Positions 41,094 through 51,341 of a stretch of 64,000 nt of DNA are shown here, piece by piece. Every line of letters starts with the position of its first letter. Positions within the stretch are counted from its first letter, which is position 1. Origin of the DNA: Caecitellus pseudoparvulus (lineage: Eukaryota; Bigyra: Bicosoecida); contig CBFFRQ010000038.1 in assembly GCA_965644315.1 (NCBI GenBank), positions 186,001 through 250,000 of the forward strand, given 5' to 3'. The notes beneath the pieces were generated by a model. It did no database searches. It saw only the letters and a program-made list of their open reading frames with translations, and had not been told where the DNA came from. A program made the translations under genes and the position numbers.

Positions 41094-43129
41094 TCACTTG
41101 CGGGCCTGCACGGCTGCCCGCAGCTCCTTGTACCGCAGCGCACACTGCTTGGCCGTCTTGCCTTCCACAGCAGCGGCGATGGCTCGCCACCGCTCCTTTT
41201 TGTCCATGGACGCAGGGTACTTGCGCAAGGCGCCCTCCAGCGCGCTCTGCTGTGCGGCACTCCAGGCAGGCGGCGCAGACTGCCCGCCCGACGCGGCGGC
41301 AGCGGTGCTGCCACCCTGCACTTTGTTCCCTGCAGAGGCTTGCTCTTGCATGAGCGCGTGTGCCTTGGCAATGCAGTCCTCCTTGCTGCGGCGCGTCTTC
41401 AGGCCCAGCGTGTTGATGTAGTCTGCAACCACCTGCCACCTGTTCCGAGTGCCACCGGGGTACTTCGAAATGCCCTTGGCCAGGAAACTCAACTCCTGTG
41501 CTGTCCACGGCGCAGAGGTGGTGGCAGCCGCCTTGGCTGCGGCTGCCTCTGCAGCCCGTGCCTCTCGCTTCGCTGCTGCCGCCTTGGTTGCGGCGGCGAT
41601 CTCGCCCTGCAGCGTCTGCACTGCCTGCACCACCACGGCAGTCCCCGCCGCCGCCTGCGCCGTGGACAGCTCCGCCACCTCCACGCCACCAGCGCTGGTG
41701 TTGCCCCGGTCAAACCCTTGCCCTGCAGCACTGGCAACCTGCCCTGCCAACGCAATGACGTCTTCGTCCTCCAATCGGTCCAGCAGCAACGCGGCGCCGT
41801 TGCGCGGGGCGCCGCAGTCCTCCGTGAAGCCTCGCTTCCACAGTCGCTTCAGCAGCGTCCTCGCCCCACGCAAGGCGAGCTTCAGCTCGGCCTCAGCAGC
41901 CGCGGCAGCTTCAGCCTCCCGCTCTGCCGCTGCAGCTGCCTCCTGCTTCGCAGCCTTGGCGGCGGCAGCAGCTGCAGCCTTGCGCTCTGCCACTGCCGCT
42001 GCGGCGGCCTCTTCTTCGGCTTTGTGTGCCGCGACGCGGGGGTCACGGTTGAAGGACCGGTTGACCAGCGTCTGCACACGCTTGACTTCTTCCTTTTTCC
42101 ACTTCTTGCGGGCCTTGTCGTTCTGCTGCTTCATCCAGCGCTTCTCCTCCCGGCACGTGGCCTCCTCCAAATCGTACTCGTCCTCAAAGTCAGCCTCCCG
42201 CCACGACGAAAACACGAACCAGAATCGGTAAAAGGCGTCCACTGTCTCCCACGGCGTGCCCGCATCCCCAAGCAGCGGCACGGGCTTCACTGTGGAGAAC
42301 CTGGCGTTGGCCGCGAACACCGGCCCATACACCTCGAAGAAGTCCCCCTCCTCATCGGCGTCGGGAATGCTGTCGTCAAACTCAAAGGCAGAGTCATACT
42401 GCTTCCGCCGCTCGTCGTTGCCCAGCACCTCGTGCGCCTTCTGCACTGACAGGAACAGCGGGTCCTTCGTCGCCTCCTCCACAGACATGCCGCGCTTGTC
42501 AGGGTGCAGCTTCAGCAACAGCTTGCGGTGGGCTCGCTTGATTTGCTCGTCACTGGCAGTGGCGCCAAGGTGCCCCAAGCCCAGCACCGCGTAGTGGTTC
42601 TGCTTAGCGTAGTCGTACTCTCCATCCTCTCCCACAGGTGTGTGGGGCAGCGCGCCTGAGCTACCTGCCGCCCCTGCCGCTGGAATAGCTCCCTTGCGAG
42701 TGGAGCGCTGGGGTGGGCTGGCAGCGGAGCTGGGTGGAGACGGCGCCACGGGGGAACCCTCTACTGGGGCAGCTGGCGGTGTAGCCGGCGTTGGCCTGGC
42801 GTGCACCCTTAGGGGACTCGCCTGTCCAGCGGCTGACGCAGCCTCGCTGCTTGCCTGCGCAGGCGCCTCCTCAACTTTGGGTGAGGAGCCCCGGAAGTCC
42901 ATGTCCTGCCATCGAGCATATGCATGGCCGGCACCCTCCACCAGACGTTGCGTGATCCCAGCTGTCTCGTGGGAGGGAGGGGTGTGTGAAGGCTCAGCGG
43001 GCAGGGTGGGGGGCGTGCAAATGTGTGCCGTGAAGAGCCCCACGCACAAGTTCCGCAGGAGATTTCTTGTCCAGTGAAGCCATCCTCGGGTGGAAGCAAG
43101 CACAGACGGGGGGGAGGAGTGGATGTCAT
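41094..43129 (-). CDS. ZUO1: zuotin / DNAJC2 (J domain with two SANT domains)
   Basis: Exons 43129-43048 and 42961-41094 (86-nt intron) give 649 residues. The first exon encodes RLCLLPPEDGFTG, which aligns with the start of DNAJC2. The J domain (about 149-225, NHYAVLGLGHLG..., HPD at about 180-182) is followed by the zuotin homology region (FFEVYGPVFAANARFS, FYRFWFVFSSWREADF), an Ala/Glu/Lys charged helix with RSFNRDPRV, and two C-terminal SANT/Myb domains (WTAQELSFLAKGISKYPGGT; WSAAQQSALEGALRKYPA). Zuotin partners an Hsp70 on the ribosome (RAC); SANT-bearing forms also act at chromatin. A 90-residue Pro/Ala linker precedes the J domain. Confidence 0.92.
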
Positions 43130-43395
43130 GGTGGTCCAGTCACTTTTTGCCTCGTGGCGTGAATCTAAACACACGCTGTCGAATGACAAGTGGGTGGGCG
43201 GCTAGGAACCACTGCGGAAATCGAAAGTGAGGACGTTGGAACGGCAAGCCTGTTGGTGGGCACAGCGCACGACCAGAGCAGCGAAACCCGGTCGAAGGGG
43301 AAAATTTGCATTTTAAATTGCACTTCGTGACCATTCATGAACACGCTTCTGCAGTCCTCGCAAGACAGGAGGGGGGGGGGGGTGCTCCCCGTGCC

Positions 43396-45538
43396 TCAAG
43401 CAATGGTGACATCCCCAGCCTCGTCATCTGCTCCCCCGGCGCCACCCGCCCCCATCCCCATCCCAACTGCCTGCTGAGGCTGCTGGTAGAATGCCTGCGA
43501 CGCCATGTACTGCTGGTGCTGCTGAGTGGCCAGCAAGCGCTGCTGTTGCTCGGCGAAGATCTGGCTGTGCATGGCAGCAGCCTGCTGCTGCCACAACATG
43601 GCCTGCTGGTGGTCAAAGGCATACGCCCCTGCAGCAGCAGCTGTGGTCTGGGGCACAGTGGGAGCCACCGCTGGCACGGGGGCAGGGGCTGCCGCAGTGC
43701 TGTCGGAGGGCGCTCGGGGCTGAGCGGCGGCCGCCGCCTCCACCGCTGCCTTGGCCTTGATCATGTCTGAGGAGGGGCCAGCGAAGGAGAACCCCGCAAA
43801 CTGCTCAAAGGCTGCGCGCAGCGAGGAGTGCGACTGGGACTCCGGGGTGGCCAGGGGCAGGGAGGTGAACTCCTGGTCGAAGTGCGACGTGTCCATACTG
43901 TTGTGAAGGGGCGGACGCCAAGGCGGCGTCAGCTTCAACTGCAGCATGGCAGTCCAGTCCACACTCCTGAAGAAGGGGTGTGTCTTGATGTCGCTGGCGT
44001 CCCCCGAGCCGCACCCCAGCCTCGTCTTGGGGTCCCGGTCCAGCATGCGCAGCAGGAGGTCCTTCGCCTCGGGGCTCACGCCTGCCTCGGCTGGGAACTC
44101 CAGCGTCCCATGCCGGATCTTCTCGAACAGCTTGTTCCGATTCGAGTCGTAGAAGGGGGGCAGCCCCGTCAGCATCTCATACAGCAGTGCCCCCAGGCTC
44201 CACCAGTCCACGGCTCGGCCATGCCCTGACCGGTTCAGCACCTCCGGAGCAAGGTACTCTGGCGTGCCGCAGAAGCTCTTGGCGCCGCTATCAGTGGCGT
44301 GGATGTTCTCCTTGCTCAGCCCAAAGTCCGTGAGGCGCACATTGCCATTCTGATCCAGCAGCACATTTTCAGGCTTCAGGTCGCGGTAGATGACGTTCAG
44401 TGAGTGCAGGTGCTCCAGAGCCAGCGTGATTTGGGCGGCGTAGAACCGCGCGCGGCTCTCACTGAATCGATGCTCACGGCCCAAGTGGAAGAACAGCTCC
44501 CCGCCAGCGCAGTAGTCCAGCACGAAGTACAGCTTGCTGGGGGTTTGGAAGGCGAAGTTCAGGCCGACGATGAAGGGGTGCACGATACGCCCCAGCACGC
44601 TGCGCTCTGTACGTGTGTGCTCCACTTGCTTGCGCTTCACGATGTTCGCCTTGTTCAACACCTTCATCGCATACACCTGCCCTGAGTCGCGCTTCCGCAC
44701 CTGCATCACCTTCCCGAAGCTTCCCTTGCCCACCACCTTCAGCAGCACGAAGTCTGCCAGGCACGTCTTGCGAGACAAACCAGTCGCGGCGAGGGGGTCC
44801 GTGGAAGCCGCACTCATTGCACTGCTCGCACCCATGCCACCTGCACCAGCTGAAAGGTCCACGTCACCACTCACTCCACTTCCCACTCCACCTGCCTGAG
44901 GAACCGCTGGTGCCGCGGCAGTCGGGGTCATGCCAGAGTACGTGCCGATGACAGTGGCTGGTGGCACATTGGCTTGGGACCGGAGGAAGTCATGGAAGAC
45001 AGCATTCCGACACACGCGCTCATCCTTGGACAGCTGTGCAGAGGCACGGAAACGACTGTGAAACGCCAGGCATCACGCCACGCGACGAGCAACGCACTGC
45101 GCGGATCCAGTCCAAGAGCTCCAAACGCCTCCTCTCCAGCAAGTGCTGGGTAGTCTCCACATATTCCCGCGGCGGAAGCGGCGGCAGGCCACTGATGCTC
45201 TTCGCAAGCTGCACAATGGAAGGTCAACAGCGGGTGTGCACCCGCACAGCCTCCAGCGAATCCACCTGCCGCGCCGCACAGGCTTGCCACGCACCTCCTC
45301 GGCCAAATGGCGGAATGCACTGTACCTCCGGTACACTGTCCACACATATGCGTCCAGTCTGATCTTGATGATGAAGCTCTGCACCCAAGAAAGCGTGACA
45401 GGCACCACCGTGCGGCACCCCATGTTCCGCAAAACGCCTCCAACTTCGCCAAGCACTCACGATGTAGTCTCTTCCCTTCTCCCCTCGCACATGGCAGTAC
45501 CCCTCAATGTCAATGTACACTCCCCCTGCTGATGCCAT
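43396..45538 (-). CDS. PX-domain AGC kinase (SGK/Akt-like)
   Basis: Four exons (45538-45461, 45378-45295, 45208-45098, 45033-43396; introns of 82, 86 and 64 nt) give 636 residues. The PX domain (about 1-110) appears only after splicing: WTVYRRYSAFRHLAEE then GLPPLPPREYVE and RRLELLDWI. The kinase (about 186-445) has GKGSFGKV, the catalytic Lys in YAMKVL (about 215), YRDLKPEN (about 307), DFG (about 327) and the activation loop FCGTPEYLAPE with Thr at about 348. Past it lie a turn motif (LATPES) and a complete hydrophobic motif FAGFSF (about 503-508), then a Gln/Ala-rich tail. This matches SGK3-type kinases recruited to PI3P on endosomes and activated by PDK1/TORC2-like kinases; that regulation is inferred from the motifs. 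Confidence 0.88.
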
Positions 45539-48500
45539 CGTCCTTCACCGCGAAATGCACCAGAAACGCTCTTCACACAGCAACCCTCGCACCGCAAGGT
45601 GGACTGCCCGAAGCTGAAGAGCACCGACGAGCGTGCTCCTTCACGAAACAAAGCAACCAGAGACCCCCCAAGCACTCAAGAAGCCCCGCACTGCTGAGTG
45701 GCAAGTGTCAGTCGATGGTGGACTGGCAAGTGTCGTGGGGATTTGTGGCTTGCCGCGTTATGAGTCCGCGCAGCGGCACCTCACACAGAGCCAACGCTGA
45801 GCAGCGCTACTCAAGCCCACACGCCAGTCCGACCACCACAACACGAGACCCGCAACCACAACAACCTCGAATTGGCCGGGCACACTGGTCGTGCCCCTGT
45901 CACTGGTCCGAACAAGCAAAGATCCCCTCAAGCCAGCCGCAGCCATCCATCCAAGCGAGCGAAGGTTCATGACAACCAAAACCCCCTCCTCGCACAAGAC
46001 GCAGACGAATAGGACTGATACACTCCAGGGAGGAGTCACTTGACCCGATCTCCAAACGGCACGGTCTGGAACGTACGTCGCAACGACCTACCAAGGCAAC
46101 GTTGATCCGCAGGCACAAGGAAAACTGCTCAGGCTGCCCGGCAAACCAAGAACAACACCTTCTCACCATTATCTCCCACCTCAAAGCGTACCTCTCCGCC
46201 AAGCTGGCCCGACTAAACAAGAATTCTTGGGGAACAATTGCGGGAACACTCCACACCACATGGCCAAGGTTCAAATCGCAAGCAAGGTGTCCAACTTCGA
46301 AGCAATGTGCAGCGCGTGTCCAACATCGACCGCATGCATGGCCACTCTACCTATACTCTGCAGCAGCAATTGATGCAGACTAAATCCAGGTATGAGTCGA
46401 AGAAATGTGAAAGGACGCCGGAATCGCCGGTGTCTTGGGCATTCAATCCTAGAGTCGCAATGAATTGGAGCATTCCGGTCATGCAGAAAGCACTCAGAGA
46501 CCGATCGGTTCCAACATGCTTCCACATAAACAAAGAGCGTAGTCTGCTTTGCCCATAAGGCTCCATGCTTGAATTTGTTCCGTTATGAATATTGTGCAAA
46601 TGGTTCGCAGCATGGAACCTGTGCGAAGGACAACTCTCGTTTTAGTGTTCGGACCCTACAAAAACTGCTCAGGAAACTTTTCAGACCTATGAACGAATGA
46701 GAACACGTTCCGGCTGACGTGTTATGTACGGGCGATACTTTTCTCAAACCTGAAGCAATGACGTGTCCCACTTTATGTTTAGAATGCCGGTGAGAGAGTT
46801 GCATGAGAACCTGATCAAAAAGACATGATGGACGTTGATTACGAGGACCTCCACATGCATGTGGAGAAGAAGTAGCTTTTGTGGTTCAAGAGATGCAGAG
46901 CGCAAGATAGTGATTTAGTACATCACACTGTCGGCTTAAATATTATTGCAAGTGTGTCTGCTTGCACGCGATAGCACCAGTCTCAAGTAAAAACCAGACG
47001 TCCTCTGCAAACAACAAGCTTTCTTCATTGTCTGCATCGCAAACTGCATCATTGAAGGGTTGGGTTTCTCTGCCAAGTATGCTTTGCACAGTGTCTAGCG
47101 CCCAAGATTGCGAAGCTCTTGGCTTCAGTCTGAAAGTTGTGGCTGGAGTGTATTCGGCAAGCAAAATCAAACTTCTAAGATCTTTGTCATTTCCTGCCGT
47201 TCTTCATTGGAACCGGAAAATGTCGTGCTGTCCAGGTCTATCAGCTGTCCTTCTCAAGTCGAACGTCTTCTCTGTGGGTGTCAGAGTGTTTGGCTTGAAA
47301 GTGAGGCACGAATGACGATTCCAACCGTCCGTGGGTGGTATGATTGACAGCTCCTTATCAATCATTGGCTGTTTGAAATTGTCCGCGAAAACAATACAAA
47401 CTTGCATTCATAAGGCCCACGGTCCACACTCTCAGGATCGCAAACCTACGGTCGCCTGAAAGTCAGCCAACAGCAAATATTGGTTGCAAGGCCGGATTCG
47501 CCTACACCCCTTTCCTGTAGTGAGTGAATGCCTTTCACAACGAGTACATGAGACCAAATATTACACATGGTGTCTTGTCCACTCAGAGCGGTAGATTTAT
47601 CGCAACTCAATGACTTTGAGCCCCTCGGTTCGAATGTCCTTTCTGTTTCTGTTGCGTTGCATCTCAACGTAACGATGGTCGTCATGGTTCATAAGTCCTC
47701 AAATCCGAGTGAGCATGACAGATGCTGCTCTGAAACCAAACTCCTTAGTGACTTCATCAAAGTGCCAGTGTGGTTTCCTTGTGATGACATTATCCGAAGT
47801 ATTGATGTTGCAAACATTGAAGACGATCCCATTCTGTGTCTGGTTTGTTTGCGTGATGCGAAGCTGGAAGTAGGTGATCCTACTGTGAATATCACTTTGA
47901 CGGTGATTTTGAACACGGGCGTCATAGGAAAGTGTGGATGTCAGGATACGTGAAATCTCTCAGTCATTGAAGATTCTTTCCAAACGCACAAAGTAAATTG
48001 ACTGAGGGTTGATGGACTTTTCACTGGTCCGCAGCAATGCAAGGTTTGCCCTCCCCAGTTTGAATTGCTGCTCAGACCTTGCATGTTGTGCACATCTTCC
48101 TTTCACACCGAGTGCTTTTGGCCCGATAGCGATGTGAACAATGCGATGCTGTGGTAAGGTTAGGTGCAATGCAATGCATTGTCTTTCCTCCACATTCAGA
48201 ATCATTAATGCTCAGCCTCACTGAAAACATTCCGCCTTTGCTTCGTGCTTGTTTCTACTTTTTTGCATGATGCAATGCAGAGCGTGTGAGTTCGACGAGG
48301 GTCTCACTTCTGCAGATTGAGCTGGCATAGTCAATGATGCGTGGCGGAATCGAAGCTGTGCTTGCGATGTTCGGCACCTACTTCAATGAAGTTCTTAGTT
48401 TAGTGAAGAACCTGTTGTATCACGCGCAAAAAGTCCGAGCTTCCTCACGGTTTTCCTTTCGGGGGTTGTGTGTTGGTGAGATGAGGTACGGGTATGGACA

Positions 48501-48732
48501 TAGGGATGGCCAGGCTGCGAGGGGATTGGTTTGTCTGTGTTGAAAGCACTTTATTTAAGCTTCTTGCCGTCGGCATGCCGTAAGACTGACTTGCTGTTGG
48601 TAGTGTGATGCTTTTTTGGAGGTTTGCACGCTCTTGCTTTTGAGGGGCTGTTCGGCTGAGTGGGTGATGGAAATTTGCATTGCATGGAAGGGGTCTCGGT
48701 GGGCAGCACGTTCAGAATGGTCACACAGTTGG
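45539..48732. other. gene-poor low-GC island
   Basis: No gene was recognised across 3.2 kb. From about 46.3 to 48.55 kb the base composition falls to roughly 43-47% GC (one counted line is 26 of 60), against well over 60% in neighbouring genes. Frames of up to 128 codons (for example + 47567-47953) have no recognisable domain. No terminal repeats, tRNA or intron-joined gene were found. It may be a decayed mobile element, a non-coding RNA locus or simple spacer. Confidence 0.5.
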
Positions 48733-49567
48733 CTAGAGGGCCACATCCAGGTGCCCACAATGTTGACAGGTGCAGTACAGTAGGAGTGGGCCATGTTGTG
48801 AAGGGATTTGCTGGAAAGTAGGCGCTCGTGGACACCCAGTGCTTGCGTGTGTCTCCACTGCTTCAGCTAGCCTGTCTTGCAAGTCAGCGATGCCTGTCCA
48901 CTCGTCTTCCAAGGGAAGGCTAAATGAGCACGGACACCACACGTGCAGGGACGAGGCCATGAGCCAGCGCTCACCACAACATGGACACAGGACCTCTGTG
49001 CGGGTTCCTTTGTAGCTGTGCGAGTCCTCCAGTGCGAATGCCAGGAGTTCTTCCCACTCTTCCTCGGTCAAGCCCTCAAGGAGCACCTGATCAAGGGAGA
49101 GCTCTTCGAGTGTTTCCGCGTCGTGGGTCGCTTGCTCTGCATCAGCCTCCTGCTCTGGGCTTGCGTCGGGTTCGTGCTCAGCATCTGCTTCCCATGGATT
49201 CTGCGCGTGGGTGGTTTGAAGGGGCCATCTGGGCGTGACACGCTTGCATGCGGGAGCTACGTCAAAGGCTGTGACCTTATGTGCTATCACATGCACGCAC
49301 AGTTGTCATGAGCTGTTTGAGGACGTCCATGCGCTGCATTCCCTCTCGGAGCTGTTTGCGGAAATCGAGCCTGCTGCGCCGCAAACGCTTGCGAACTTTC
49401 GAGATGACGCTTTGGTGCAGGGAATGGAGGGAGAGCTTAGGCTGGAGGACCCTTCGCTCTGCACCCGAGGAGCGTTGACTTGTCGCCGCCCCGGCAGCTG
49501 TCCAAGCGGTGTCATGCTCTCTGTGAGGTTGCGAGCTCTCCAGGCGAATGTCAGGGTCCTCTGCCAT
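48733..49567 (-). CDS. RPAIN: RPA-interacting protein (RPAIN)
   Basis: Exons 49567-49301 and 49200-48733 (100-nt intron) give 244 residues; the human protein is 219. The N-terminal exon is basic (VRKRLRRSRLDFRKQLREGM), as in RPAIN, where this part binds importin. The middle is acidic (EELSLDQVLLEGLTEEEWEE). The C-terminus is the RPAIN zinc finger: CPCCGERW, then VWCPCSFSL, ETHASTGCP and CTCQHCGHLDVAL, with the family's CXXC spacing. RPAIN escorts replication protein A into the nucleus. The ATG at 49567 is preferred over the in-frame ATG at 49687, which would lie inside the coding end of the neighbouring phosphatase gene. Confidence 0.85.
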
Positions 49568-49640
49568 GGTCGGCGGAGCGGGTTCGGTCCCAGGGGCCTT
49601 GCACCATGGGATGGCACGGCAGCTTTCCTGTTGACAGGTT

Positions 49641-51041
49641 CTATTGGATTGTGCACGACTGAGACTGGCTGGCCCCGACGGCCACATGTTTCGGCGTCAC
49701 TGGCGACGCGCGCATGGTGTCGGTGGGCGTGTGTGTGCCGTAGTGCTCATCGTCGTGCGTCGGCGCCAGCAGCGCGGTGCTGGCTTGTGAGAGGAGCGGG
49801 GGGCCGTGGGACTTGAGCCCCACAGCGAAGTACGCTTCCACCGGTCGATGGTCGGACTGCTGCACTCGCATGAGGGCGCGGTATGCGAGGAGGCTGAGTT
49901 GCGGGCCCATGGGCGTGTACAAGATGCGGTCTGTCCAGGAGGGCACCCGTTGCTTCTTGCCTGTGTCGTAAGGCGGGCTGTCTGGCACTCCTGGTGGCGT
50001 GATGAGGGCTGTGGTGGGGTCGGGGGAGGTTCCATCCACTTTGCCTCCGGGCTTGTCGAACTTGTACGTGGGTGGGAAGCACAAGGGCCCCTCTGCAAAG
50101 CCAGGAAAGGCCAGGCCAGCCTTGCGCTGCTGGGTCAGTTGGTCTGCAGCCAGGCATGCAGCGTGGTTGGCTGAGGACAGCCATGCGTCGGCTTCCTGCC
50201 GTGAGCAGTCCAGCCTGTAGTTCAAGTCTCCGCACCACACCACCCTGTCGAAGCGTCGGGAGGCAAGCGAGTGGTGCTGCACAGGACTCAAGGCGGAGGG
50301 TGCAAGTTGCAGACCTGCATCAATGGTGGCCTGGTTGGCGTTGCGGTCGGCCACCTTTCTGTGGCCACTTGCGAGGTGACACGAGACGATGAGGATGCTG
50401 GTGCTGCCCACCCGCAGGCCGATGCCAACGCCCCCCTTGTTCCCAAGGGTGCCTCCCACCCCACACGCGATGGCATGGGTCTGGACGTGCCCCACGACAG
50501 GCAGCAGGTGTTTGTGCACGAGCACAGCATTGTGCGTGGCTGCTAAAGCGTGCCCAGACACGAGCACGTAGCCAGCGGAAGCGCTGTGCTTTTGCAGGTA
50601 GGCCTCCCACGCTGACTTATCAGGGTTTAAGGTGGAGGCTGAAATGTCTCCACATTCCTGTGTTGCAATGGCGATGATGTGCACTGTGCCGAGCGGCACG
50701 GCCTCCCACAAGGCGTCGTGCGACCCAGAGCCTTCCTCGGGTGGGCCTTCTCCGCCCATGTTCCACGTCATGGCCCACAGGCGGACTTGTCTTGAGCGCT
50801 GGATATCCTGCAGTTCACGCTCAGAGGTGCTGGCAAGGCTGCCGAGCCCGGCAGGAGGGAGGTGGTCCCAGGCAGCAGGCCATGTTGACCGTTGCGTTTC
50901 GCCAGCGTTGGCGTCTGCTTGGGGGAGTGGTGTCGCACGTCTGACAAGCCAGAGGCAGGGGGGGGTGCATGCATGTGATCACGAACCTGGAGATGGAAGC
51001 AGCGGGGCGGCTGATGCCGCTGGGTGAACCCGTGCAGCCAT
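49641..51041 (-). CDS. inositol polyphosphate 5-phosphatase
   Basis: Exons 51041-50987 and 50914-49641 (72-nt intron) encode 442 residues. The N-terminal 66 residues are diverse. The catalytic domain then runs from MTWNMGG to about residue 400 with all diagnostic motifs: TQEC (metal-binding Glu), NKGGVGI, SCHLASG, VVWCGDLNYRLD (about 243-254), FPPTYKF, RVPSWTDRIL and SDHRPV. The pair WXGDXNXR and PXWTDRIL defines inositol 5-phosphatases, which remove the 5-phosphate from inositol phosphates or phosphoinositides. There is no SAC, SH2 or CAAX element, so it is a short, single-domain form. It shares a 300-nt divergent promoter region with the channel gene. Confidence 0.9.
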
Positions 51042-51341
51042 TCAGGGGAGGTTTGGCAACTTGGCTCTCCGAGTTACCTCGACATGCCACAGCAGAAGGG
51101 GTGCAGCTCGGAACTTAGCCACTGCACCAGAGCACAGAGCTGCTCAAAACGCAATTCTGAAATGCCTGAGAGGCATACTTCATTTGCCTTTCATGGTGGA
51201 TTTGGCCAGAAGGCTAGGATTGCGTTTGGCTTGGAGCATTCTGCAGAGTGCTCACGAGCATCACCAGCCCCTGACTTGGTGCGCAGCAGGGCGCCCCTGG
51301 GGAGTGTCCAAGGCTGGTGGCCCCAAAGGAAATAGTGCATC
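51042..51341. promoter_or_regulatory. divergent intergenic region, 5-phosphatase (-) / channel (+)
   Basis: Exactly 300 nt lie between the two start codons and must contain both promoters and 5' UTRs. No specific element could be identified by eye. Confidence 0.35.

Noticed and set aside
46943-47170. Minus-strand frame with SLLFAEDVWFLLETG, superficially like a reverse-transcriptase FADD box
   Set aside because: The key DD pair is ED, flanking RT motifs are absent and the frame is only 75 codons. It is not enough to call a retroelement.
50941-50986. A 46-nt intron in the 5-phosphatase gene with a frame running up to 51090
   Set aside because: The intron would be shorter than any other here and the frame would start at GTG. 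The CAG 26 nt further gives a 72-nt intron and an ATG start at 51041.
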